From: a virus
Virus record (IMG/VR): IMGVR_UViG_3300024518_000814
Span: 1-43,874 of that record
Length of the DNA: 43,874 nt
Strand: one strand, 5' to 3'
The notes under the pieces are model-generated. The model did no database searches and had not been told where the DNA came from. It was given only the letters and a program-made list of their open reading frames with translations. Position numbers and translations under genes: made by a program. Shown one piece after another: positions 1-9,200 of this stretch; position 1 is the first letter of the stretch; every line of letters starts with the position of its first letter.

Positions 1-3000
1 GCCTCCAGGGAACCGCCTAGGTCTTCAGTGGGTATAAACCCATCCGCTTTCAGTCTGTCCGACTCTCGCGGCCCTGGGTTGGTAATGACCGCATCCAGTT
101 CCGCCCGTCCCAGCGCCGCCTCAGAGGGAACAACGGACTCGTGAATCACGCCCTCTTCAAAATCGTCCTCAAAGCGGAAAGTCTCGGTGTCGCGGGGGGT
201 GGGGGCTAGTGACAGCTTAGCCGTTTCATCGGGGGCTGCCTCCTCACCTTCTTCCTTCGGCTTTCCCTTCCTCGTTTCTCTAAGAATCTCCCTTAGAGTT
301 CTTCTGCCCTCAGCCCTTGCGGCGGTATCTTTAGCTTCCTGCCTACGAACATCCTGAAGGGTTCGAACAACTCCTCGCTCTCTACCTTGAACAACATCCA
401 TACCAAGCAGAACATTCCCAGCATCAGCAAATCCCATACCAGAGAACTGATTGTATAGTTTCTCCAAGAATCTCTGCATACGCTCTATCAGACTTCTCGG
501 TGTACCTGTAAGTTGTTGCCGTACTTCTGCACTGGAATGGAACTCTCGATACATTTCAGCAACAGCCTCTTCGACAATATCAACTCGGTTCTCATAACCG
601 GGAACGCCTGTGTAAACCTTTTCTGAGAAGTCTAGGAAAGTATCCCCCTCGACAAGCGACTCATGCTTATCAATCATTGACTGAGGAACCTTGACTCTAG
701 CCGTGGCGTTCTCCAAGGCAGCCCACTCATTCTCAGTGAACAAATCCAAGGCTCTCATGGCATGAACCATCTCATGATTCATTATCTCAGCAACCCTGGC
801 TCTTACTTCAGCCGGTGTCTTGGCATCAGCTATAGCACTGAGAGCTATCACTATTTCACCGATACTCTTGGGACCACCGAATGTGGGGTCAAACATCCCT
901 TCCGCTTCTATCTTACCCTCGGCTATCCTAGGAAGAACCTTAGCCAAGACATCCTCGCCAAGACCGGCTCCCCTGAGAGCCTCATCCACAGCACCTAGAA
1001 CCTCAACCTCTCTGGCTGATAAGGGTTGTTCCCTTGCTGTTCTTTCCGGAGGTGTGAACATAACTCCACGCCCCTCATAGAAATCGCGGAGAATACGCTC
1101 GGACTCCTCCCTGTGTTTATCTGTTCGTATCTCATGGTCTGACGTACCAGGGGTCAAATCATCCAGACGCTTTTGCTTTACAGCCTCTGCCAGATCTGAA
1201 GAAGGAGCAAAGCTCAATTCATCTAGACCTACTTGCTTCCCACCACTGCCATCCCCCTCTTCACCATATCTATGAAACCTCTCTACAACCCTGTGCCCAC
1301 TCGCCTTATCCTTGGCAACCTTGAACCCAACAGGAGCATTTGAAACACGATTCCAAACTGAATCAGGATCTTCACTCTTCATCCTGTTCATTACATATGA
1401 AGCATGACTACTGTTCTTGAAAGTCTTAACCACCTGACCGTTACGTGTAATGGAATAGGTCTTAGACCTATGTCTAAGCCTTCTGGCTTCTGCCAAGGCT
1501 CTCTTCCTATTCGTTGAACCTCCCACAACATCTCCAGATTCTGGATCGGTAATGAAATATCCACGCGAAAGCTCTACCTCAACAGACGTATTCCCGACAT
1601 AGGATATTTGACCATCGTCCCTGCGCTCTGCCAATGTTATGGGAATATAGACACCCTTAGTAACATCTTGTCCAGGGAGATCCCCGCGTGAACGCATCTC
1701 TCCAATGAACGACCGATAGTATTCTTCTCCATAGTTACCGGTAACCTGCTCTACCGATTCCTGTGTAACTCTACCCCTCTCTTGAGCGTTCCTTAGAACC
1801 TCATCATATTGGATCTCATCGAATCCAGTATCAACTGGTTTGAGAGGTCTACTCTTACCTTTCCCAGATCTGGATGCATAGCCACGATCCCCCATCTTTT
1901 TGATAATATCTCTGGCTATGTTCTTCTCTATCTTGGAATTCCCCATACCAAGAATCTTACGCACAGAACTCTGGGTAATATTCGCACTCTTCCTAGTCTT
2001 CTTTACAACCTCGTTGAATTGAGCATTGGTAAACATTGGCATCTCAACGCCAACTTCGTCATCGGCAAATTCATGAACCCTCATGCCCGAAAGAACGGAG
2101 CGCATCCTTCTTCTCTCAGCAGGCGTAGCATCTTCCAGTCTTGATACTCGACCACCCGTCTGGTCATATACAAAGGCTGCAAAGCCATCGCTATCTATTA
2201 ATATGTTTCTAGAATCAGCAGCCTCCACAACATCATCAATCGTAACCTCTACCGCTTCCGCTGCTTCGAGAGCCTGTTGCTTAACTCCATCGTTGTTTCT
2301 TATTGCCAGATCCCTTTCCCTATTGAATCTAGCTACATTCTCATCCTCTATCCGGTTGAGGCGCTCAACCTCACGCCGACTATTCTCTTCCCTCCTGTTC
2401 GCGAAAGATACTCTGGATCTTTGCTCCTCTTCACTCTTCGCTTCCCAGTCCCTATTGGAAGCTTTCTCTGCACGATGTGCCCTATAACTACCAGCAGAAC
2501 CAAACACTCCCACTACAGGAACAGTACCTGCCACTGTCTCCCACATTTCCTTTACGAAATCAGCGTCTTCAAGACTGATTGATTCTCCTGCCTGGGCTCT
2601 CTCTAAAACCGTCTGTCCAAGCTCAGTAGGGAATTCTGTAAGAGATTCCAGAGCCGTTCTTCCAGCAGCACCCATCGATCTCTTACCAGAAGAACTAGCC
2701 CCTACAGCAAGGGAGTCCCTAATGGCTTGAGAAGCAGCCCTTTGTGGGCCTCTCCCAATCCCACCCATCAAGGCAACGAATAGGTATTCAAGACCGGCCT
2801 GCGGCACTGCTGATAAAGCAGCCAACCCAGGCTCTATCTCTTCCGGTGTAATCGCACCAGCTTCCACCTGCCTCTGTAGATTGTCCGCATAGAACTGAAG
2901 GGCCAGAGTTCCCATACCGGCAGCCGCACCAAGACCGGCCTTAACCAGTGGATGCGGAGCAGCAGAGCCAGCCACGCGCAAGGCAGGCACAACCTTGGAA

Positions 3001-3488
3001 AGAACAGAAGCAACACCGGAACCTAATCTGCTCTTGGCTGCAAGATCTGAGGCACCAATCTTACCCGCAACCAAAGCGGGAGCCATGTATGGAGTTGTCT
3101 GCCCTAGAGACTCTTTGGCAAACGTCCATGCCTCTGGGACAAACTCTCCAACACCCTTGTCCCATGCTTCTTTGAGGCTATCAAGAGAAGCCGGATCTGG
3201 TAGCTCTTTAGCAGCAGCCCGTCCAGCTTCCTCGTACTTCTTTCTTCCAATATCGATGGCCGCTTGATCATCAAAAAGGGCACCATAAGTTATGTCCGGT
3301 GCGGCCCTAGCGGCACCCTTCATTCTCTCTATGGTGGAGTAAAAAGAAGGGAAGAATCCGGATATGCGTTCCGTTTCTCCATGCATCAATCTACTGGCAG
3401 CTTCCTCTATACTCACCCCCGCCTCGAAAGAAAGGGTTTCTCCATTTGGTAGATTTATTACATTCTCTCGATCTTCAAACCAAGGCAT
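1..3488 (-). CDS. Large virion-associated protein with HEXXH metallopeptidase motif (3' end beyond the window)
   Basis: The frame stays open from an ATG at 3488 down to the window edge, giving about 1162 residues with no stop. I read it directly from the reverse complement. The N-terminal third is Ala/Gly-rich with several hydrophobic helices. It is followed by a highly charged, coiled-coil-like Arg/Glu stretch at about residues 340-400. A zinc-metallopeptidase signature, HEMVH (residues 905-909, bases 762-776), sits in the context MNHEMVHAMR, followed by acidic residues. The late position, after the other large virion genes, suggests an internal or ejected virion protein, possibly of the large polyvalent type found in many phages. 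The peptidase could process virion proteins or act during entry. Motif and reading frame are seen; the role is inferred. The C-terminus is not in the window. Confidence 0.8.
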   Translation of the reverse strand, partial: MPWFEDRENVINLPNGETLSFEAGVSIEEAASRLMHGETERISGFFPSFYSTIERMKGAARAAPDITYGALFDDQAAIDIGRKKYEEAGRAAAKELPDPASLDSLKEAWDKGVGEFVPEAWTFAKESLGQTTPYMAPALVAGKIGASDLAAKSRLGSGVASVLSKVVPALRVAGSAAPHPLVKAGLGAAAGMGTLALQFYADNLQRQVEAGAITPEEIEPGLAALSAVPQAGLEYLFVALMGGIGRGPQRAASQAIRDSLAVGASSSGKRSMGAAGRTALESLTEFPTELGQTVLERAQAGESISLEDADFVKEMWETVAGTVPVVGVFGSAGSYRAHRAEKASNRDWEAKSEEEQRSRVSFANRREENSRREVERLNRIEDENVARFNRERDLAIRNNDGVKQQALEAAEAVEVTIDDVVEAADSRNILIDSDGFAAFVYDQTGGRVSRLEDATPAERRRMRSVLSGMRVHEFADDEVGVEMPMFTNAQFNEVVKKTRKSANITQSSVRKILGMGNSKIEKNIARDIIKKMGDRGYASRSGKGKSRPLKPVDTGFDEIQYDEVLRNAQERGRVTQESVEQVTGNYGEEYYRSFIGEMRSRGDLPGQDVTKGVYIPITLAERRDDGQISYVGNTSVEVELSRGYFITDPESGDVVGGSTNRKRALAEARRLRHRSKTYSITRNGQVVKTFKNSSHASYVMNRMKSEDPDSVWNRVSNAPVGFKVAKDKASGHRVVERFHRYGEEGDGSGGKQVGLDELSFAPSSDLAEAVKQKRLDDLTPGTSDHEIRTDKHREESERILRDFYEGRGVMFTPPERTAREQPLSAREVEVLGAVDEALRGAGLGEDVLAKVLPRIAEGKIEAEGMFDPTFGGPKSIGEIVIALSAIADAKTPAEVRARVAEIMNHEMVHAMRALDLFTENEWAALENATARVKVPQSMIDKHESLVEGDTFLDFSEKVYTGVPGYENRVDIVEEAVAEMYREFHSSAEVRQQLTGTPRSLIERMQRFLEKLYNQFSGMGFADAGNVLLGMDVVQGRERGVVRTLQDVRRQEAKDTAARAEGRRTLREILRETRKGKPKEEGEEAAPDETAKLSLAPTPRDTETFRFEDDFEEGVIHESVVPSEAALGRAELDAVITNPGPRESDRLKADGFIPTEDLGGSLE

Positions 3489-3511
3489 TATCTATCGACT
3501 AACCACATCTA

Positions 3512-5113
3512 CTACCGACCCCCGACTGCTTTCTCCAAGAGGGCTACCAACTCCTGATGCTCAGGGGAACTACTCGCAGGCCCATATCCACCCACAGGTC
3601 GCTGATGTCCTCCCAGCACCCACATTCTATATTTATCATATTCACTCCTAATCTCAGTCTCCGTAGGAGGTTTAGGAGCATCGGGACTCATCGCACCAAG
3701 GGGAATAAGCTTTAGCTTTGTCTCAAAATTCTTCAGATAATCCTTCTTGAATTCATCGTACCTCTGGACCTTTTTTCTTTCCTGAGATTCACGTTCAGCT
3801 TTAACCTGCTCCGAAACTGACTGAGCCCTCGAAATATCAGCACCTGTACGAAGACGATTCTCTTCATCAGATTTAGCATCAGACCGTGCCTTACTGAAAA
3901 AATCAATTGCTTGACCAGCACCTGATCCTATGTTTTGCAATGCATCAGGACTCTGACCGGCAGCCGTATCAGCACCGAACTTGGCCATGGCACTCCAGAA
4001 ATCAAACTTCTTCTGCCTCGCACGCTCTTCATCATCCATGAATGAAGCTTTATTTTGTTTCATAAGGAATTGCAAATAGCTATCTGCCCCGGATGGCTCA
4101 GTCTTAGGACTCTCTCCATACAACTGATCCATCGCTGTGTTTACACCGAACCCCACTTCAGTAGATTCCTCACCATCACCTCCTGCCTCCACTGTACTTT
4201 CTGCTGCTGCATCTGCACCTGCTTTTGCTTCTATCTCCCTAGCCGCTTGCCTTGCTCTCTGCACACCAGTTTGACCACCAAATTTCGAGAGGGAAGCTTT
4301 ATCCGGATCGTCAGGATCTCTAAGGAAATCAGGCCACGCAAGTTCACCTGCAAGCTCGCTAATCAGATTCGTTATGCCTCCAGAAGATCCCCTCTCCTTT
4401 CCTGCTCCAGTTCTATATGCAAATCGACTAGAACTCAATGCATGACCAGATGGCTGAGAAGAAATATATTTAGCGCGACTAGACCTCATCTCACGACCAG
4501 CTTCATCATCAGGCTGTGCGCTCATTTCAGGATCATCCGAACTATATAGACTCGGATTATATTTTCGCCCAAGACTCTTTCTTGATTCAATAAATTTCTG
4601 ACGCTCCATATAAGCTCTAAGTTCTTTCCTCTCCTTTGGAGTTAAATCATAGGCACCGATAACACCACCACCCTCCCCATACCCACGCACCAAACCACCC
4701 TTAGCCATCATGACAGGAGGTACTTGTACTCCTCCTGCACCGGGAGGGGGAGGACCGGCCATTCCAGGAGGTATGCCCATCTGCGGGGCAGCACCCATAG
4801 GAGGACTACCGGGCATCTGCGGTGCGCCCATAGGCGGACCCATAGGCGGACCCATAGGCGGACCCTGCTGCGGCCCCTGCTGCTGTCCACCAATCTGTGA
4901 AGCAGCCATGAGGTACTCATCAATCATGGGGGCTTGTGGCATATTGGCCTCAGCAGACTGAGCTTGAGCAGCCTCCATGTTCTCCTTCCTTCGCTTAATC
5001 TCATCCATCCCCATCCACTGAGGGGCTGTAGGATGAGCGCCCTGAGCGACTTGCTGCACATCACCCATGGGAATATTGCGAAGAATTTCCTGTAGCTCTA
5101 GAAGATTGGCCAT
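3512..5113 (-). CDS. Pro/Met/Gly-rich virion protein (533 aa)
   Basis: I do not recognise a named family. The N-terminus (MANLLELQEILRNIPMG) looks helical. Residues about 70-130 are a low-complexity run of PPMG repeats that reads like a flexible linker. It is followed by a KGGLVRGYGEGG motif that recurs in variant form in other virion proteins here. The C-terminal half is charged and rich in Ala, Asp, Glu and Lys, and is probably helical or coiled-coil. There is an AGGGA-type ribosome site about 10 bases before the ATG. It lies 23 bases upstream of the HEXXH protein gene and 11 bases after the 384-residue gene, so it is part of the same late operon. A structural, perhaps internal, virion role is inferred from position and composition only. 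Confidence 0.75.
   Translation of the reverse strand: MANLLELQEILRNIPMGDVQQVAQGAHPTAPQWMGMDEIKRRKENMEAAQAQSAEANMPQAPMIDEYLMAASQIGGQQQGPQQGPPMGPPMGPPMGAPQMPGSPPMGAAPQMGIPPGMAGPPPPGAGGVQVPPVMMAKGGLVRGYGEGGGVIGAYDLTPKERKELRAYMERQKFIESRKSLGRKYNPSLYSSDDPEMSAQPDDEAGREMRSSRAKYISSQPSGHALSSSRFAYRTGAGKERGSSGGITNLISELAGELAWPDFLRDPDDPDKASLSKFGGQTGVQRARQAAREIEAKAGADAAAESTVEAGGDGEESTEVGFGVNTAMDQLYGESPKTEPSGADSYLQFLMKQNKASFMDDEERARQKKFDFWSAMAKFGADTAAGQSPDALQNIGSGAGQAIDFFSKARSDAKSDEENRLRTGADISRAQSVSEQVKAERESQERKKVQRYDEFKKDYLKNFETKLKLIPLGAMSPDAPKPPTETEIRSEYDKYRMWVLGGHQRPVGGYGPASSSPEHQELVALLEKAVGGR
4827..4862 (-). repeat. Three perfect 12-bp tandem repeats encoding PPMG
   Basis: The plus-strand unit cccataggcgga occurs three times back to back. 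On the coding strand it gives a PPMG tetrapeptide repeat inside the 533-residue virion protein. Degenerate copies flank it. The exact repetition suggests recent slippage expansion. Confidence 0.85.
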
Positions 5114-5124
5114 AATGAATATCC

Positions 5125-6279
5125 CTAACTATTTTTCCAAGCTTGGTAACCACCCAAACCAAGGGCAGCCAAACCACCAATTTGTGAACCCATTGATGGA
5201 CCGGGAGCGCTCGTAGTTTGCGTGTTGGAGAAAGGCATCGGAAAGCCTTGAATAATTCCAGCCAACCATGACTGCTGATTTTGTTTCCAGTCTCTCTTCT
5301 CTATAAAATCAGAATAGGCCATGTCCTTAATCGCCTGTTCCATCTCACGCTGACTCGCACCACTGGCTTCTAGCGCAGTCAGTCTCTCTAGTGCTTGACC
5401 CTGCTGAGTGTCAGCCATAACTCTAGCTTCTTGAGAAATGGAAGTCATCAAATCAGCAGCACTCACGCCAAGCTGTCCAGCAGCAATCTGAAGCTGACCA
5501 GCATCTAGGCCCAATTGACCAGCCACCAAAGCCTGATCACCACCCTGCATCAGGTTGCGTCCACTCTCCAACTGGAGTCTTCCACCCTCAAGTCTGGCAT
5601 CCCTATCAGACTGGAACGCAGACAAGGAATTCTCCCAAGCCTGCTGCCTCCCCTTAGCCTCTATATCGGACAAAAGCTGCTGGCTAGTGCCCATCAATTC
5701 AGACTGCATAAGACCATGCCGCATACTGCCGAAACCAGGACTCCCCGCGGATCCCATGTTGGCACCCATGGCATTCATGGACCTCATGGCTTCGTCTCTG
5801 GCATTCCTCTTCTGTATCTCCAGCACATCTTCGAAATAAGGAGAAGAGTACTCCTGAAAAGCTTGCTGATTCCACCTACCAGGATCCCTGCCAACAGCAG
5901 CCGCCTCCCTGGCATAACCTGAAGCTTCATCAACCAATCCAGCCGATCTCCCAGTAAATCCTTGGGTCTGACCCGCTGAATCCATCGCAGCCTTGGTATA
6001 TCTACCAGTATCCCCAGCAACCCTACCAGCCTTGTTCAATTGACCCATGCCGAACGCAAGCTCAGGTCTCGGACCCTGATCGTAAAGACCCCTTACACCG
6101 GCCCGAGAAGCCAATTCATTTTGGCTAAAGCCAGCAATCCTCTGACCACCGTAAGGCTGATACCCCTTAGCGGCAGTAGCTTGGGCACCCCCAAAAAGCT
6201 TACTCAAATAAGGCTTGATAAACTTCGAAGGTTCCTGTGTCGTTGTCTGTGAAGTATGTTTTGGCTGACTACTACTCAT
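5125..6279 (-). CDS. Gln/Ala/Gly-rich virion protein (384 aa)
   Basis: The family is not recognised with certainty. The first 15 residues are Ser/Thr/Gln-rich and polar. The centre is largely helical, with a run of repeated AGQLxxxAGQLxxAAGQLG units at about residues 255-280. The C-terminus carries a short Gly/Ala-rich apolar stretch (IGGLAALGLGGYQAW) that could touch or enter a membrane. Such proteins sit among the late internal or tail genes of many environmental phages, and a role in the particle or in genome ejection is plausible but inferred. It is packed between two other large late genes, 9 bases after the 1403-residue gene stop, so it is almost certainly co-transcribed with them. Confidence 0.75.
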   Translation of the reverse strand: MSSSQPKHTSQTTTQEPSKFIKPYLSKLFGGAQATAAKGYQPYGGQRIAGFSQNELASRAGVRGLYDQGPRPELAFGMGQLNKAGRVAGDTGRYTKAAMDSAGQTQGFTGRSAGLVDEASGYAREAAAVGRDPGRWNQQAFQEYSSPYFEDVLEIQKRNARDEAMRSMNAMGANMGSAGSPGFGSMRHGLMQSELMGTSQQLLSDIEAKGRQQAWENSLSAFQSDRDARLEGGRLQLESGRNLMQGGDQALVAGQLGLDAGQLQIAAGQLGVSAADLMTSISQEARVMADTQQGQALERLTALEASGASQREMEQAIKDMAYSDFIEKRDWKQNQQSWLAGIIQGFPMPFSNTQTTSAPGPSMGSQIGGLAALGLGGYQAWKNS

Positions 6280-6288
6280 ATCTTCTCA

Positions 6289-9200
6289 CTATACAGGCAT
6301 AACCTGTTCATCTGGAATTATTGGAGGTTGTTCCAATTGACCTGTCTTAAAAGAACGAATCCTGCTGACCATATCATTCAGTTTTCCAGAACCGTTTTCA
6401 GTATTCCCATCACCAAGATGTGCAACAGCATCGGCTGGAATCACAAATTCTCCACTAGAAAGCGCGGCAGGTGAAGTTCCGTCTGTCAGTGCCGGAACGC
6501 TATCTGCCATTCCACCACCACCACCATTCACCATCCCACCACCACCACCAGCAGCACCAGCACCAGCACCAGCACCAGCAGCACCGACCATACGGGCTAT
6601 CTGATTCACAAAGTCCGGACCATACATCTGCAATGCTTGCTGTATGATTGACTCCGCATTTGGATGATTACCCATCAAAGCCATCGCAAGCTGTAGGACA
6701 AAGTCCTGTTCCGGACCCTCTGCGGGTTCAGAGAATTCAGCCATGACTTCTCCACCATCTTGGTAGTTATTACCCACTAGACCACCATCGGAATGACCAC
6801 CATCGGGATAACCAAGCCGATTGTAAAGCTTCGCAATAATATCCTGTCCAGCACCACCCTCGGATGCTAAGAGATAAGTACTATAACCATCGCGATTATC
6901 AGCATACCATTGACTCATCACTTCCGCGTTTCCAACATGATCTCCAGCGGAAAGATCAACACCAAATACAGGTCTACTCACTACACCAGAAGACCCACTA
7001 TCCATCCACTCATTGAAATTATCTACAGGCGTCGTTCCTGTAAATTCTTTGTCATGATTTTCCCTATAGGCATTGTATGGAGCAACCATATCACCGAGAA
7101 GAGACCAGAATATTGTCGGGTGCATATATTGATCTTCACTGTCTCTATCCAATACCCCCTGCCAAAGTTCTTCATCATCCTCTGAACCTTCCTCACCGTA
7201 CAGAAACTCATCTAAAACGAAATCTTCATTCTGTGAAAAATAACTAAAATTACCAGACCCGCGAGCAACCCCACTGTTAGTATTCAACTGACCGAAACTA
7301 CCAAGAGCAATACTCTCCCCAGGTTTATTGTAACCCGTGAGCGGACCATCATACCAATCATCATTGCCTTCACGTGTTGATTCTGAGGAAACCCCTTGCG
7401 TCTGCTGTCCTCCGAAAGTAATAGTTCCGATATCGATATCCTCTCCATCTACAGTAGTAGAAGGAATCGGAATATCTGACATTCCTATATGATCAAGATA
7501 ATTCCCAAGTTCATTCACCACAGAACTCCACACACCAGAACTCGGAAGCTCTCTGACAGCCCTTAGATAGTTTCGATGGGTGGGAGACCATCTTTCTTGA
7601 TTACCATAAAAATACTCAGTTGGATACAAACTGCCACTAGGCGAATTCTGAAATACTGCACCCAGAGAACTCAACCCACCCCTAAGCCAGAAATTTTTAC
7701 CATCATCAGACATGAACCTATCCGGACCATAATAACCGGAAGATTCAGACTGTTGTACTTGGATATATTCACCAAAAGTCAAAGGTTCAACACTGGATAA
7801 CGTCACATCATCTTGGCCCGAAAAAGATCTGGCATCACCCAAGTTGGGTTGCCAATCGATATCATCTCCTTCTACCCACCCATCTTGTGGAACATATCTT
7901 CCGTTACCACCTCCGGTAATATCTTTAAGAAATTCACCAGTTGGCACAAGGATCGTCAAATCATCCCCATCTTTGGTTTGCCTCTGTATCTCGACCAGAT
8001 CGAAAGCATCAGAACCTGCCATAGCCTGCTGCTGTAACCGCTGCCTCTCCTTGGAACCTAAAGTGAGCCAGTCTGAATAATCGGGAGATACACCATTCCC
8101 CACTTGCTTATTGATCCACCACTGTGGAACGTAATAACTAACCGCATCATCGTTGCCTACAATGACATCCGCTGATGAATTGGACATTTCCACAAGATCA
8201 AGCATCCCAGACATAGTATCGGAATCATATTCCTGGGAATATTCAATACCATCACTGACCTGATTCTTTTCAACGTCAGACAAACTATCCCACCAACCAT
8301 ACAGATCATCACCAGCGCGTCCTGACTCCATAGCCTCTACGATAAAGCCAGGATACATAGCCTTACTGCCTTCTTGACTGGCTATCTGACTATCACTGAA
8401 ACCACTATTGTTCAGAATATAGTCAGAATCTGATTTCAAAACATCACTAACTGACGTACCGAGATCACTCCAATCGGGAATTTCTCTAATATTCCTTTCC
8501 GGGAAAAAGATAGATTCAGTAAAATCTTGCAGACTCTTCCCATCATCATCAAAGGTCACTCCCTCTGAAAGGAGAACATCGCCTGTTCCGGAAGTATCGG
8601 TTTTGGCAAGATCTGCGTAAGGATCAGAAGGATCTGCGTAAGGATCACCAGGACCGGGACCGGGGCCGGGGCCAGGACCGGGGCCGGGACCAGTGGTTAT
8701 CTCTCCACTAAAACTACCTGGAGAAACTCCAAGAGAACGAAGTCCTCCTGATATCTCATCCACACCCCAATCGCCCATGATTGCATTCAGATCATCAGCA
8801 CCGAAGACACCATCTTTATTTACGTCGAACTTCTCAGAAAGTCCAGAACCAGCACCGATAGGGCCAAACTTACCCACAAGAGATTCTCCAAGAAGATCTC
8901 TGTTAAAGCTAAGCCAATCGGATAACTCCGAACTGCCTGCAAGTTCCTCCATCCTCCAACTCGAATAAATATTCCTAGCTTCCGCATCACTACCGGCTTG
9001 TCCTTTAGCTTGGAACCACAAGCCCTCATCTAGTCTATTGTTCGCAAATTCGGCTGCAATAATATCAAAGTAATGATCCCGTTCTGCCTTGTCTAAAGCT
9101 GCCGCATCAAAATCATCGTCGCCTACACCGTCGCCGTCACCCTCGTCAGGTGGTATCTCGATAATCCGACCCTCACTGTCAGCTAACCCATTATCAACGT

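Noticed and set aside
4055-4549. Plus-strand ORF of 164 codons
   Set aside because: Antisense to the Pro/Met/Gly-rich virion gene; Cys/Phe-rich composition typical of a shadow frame.
8650-8692. Short GC-rich repeat as a CRISPR-like array
   Set aside because: It encodes a Gly-Pro linker in frame; there are no spacers and no cas genes.
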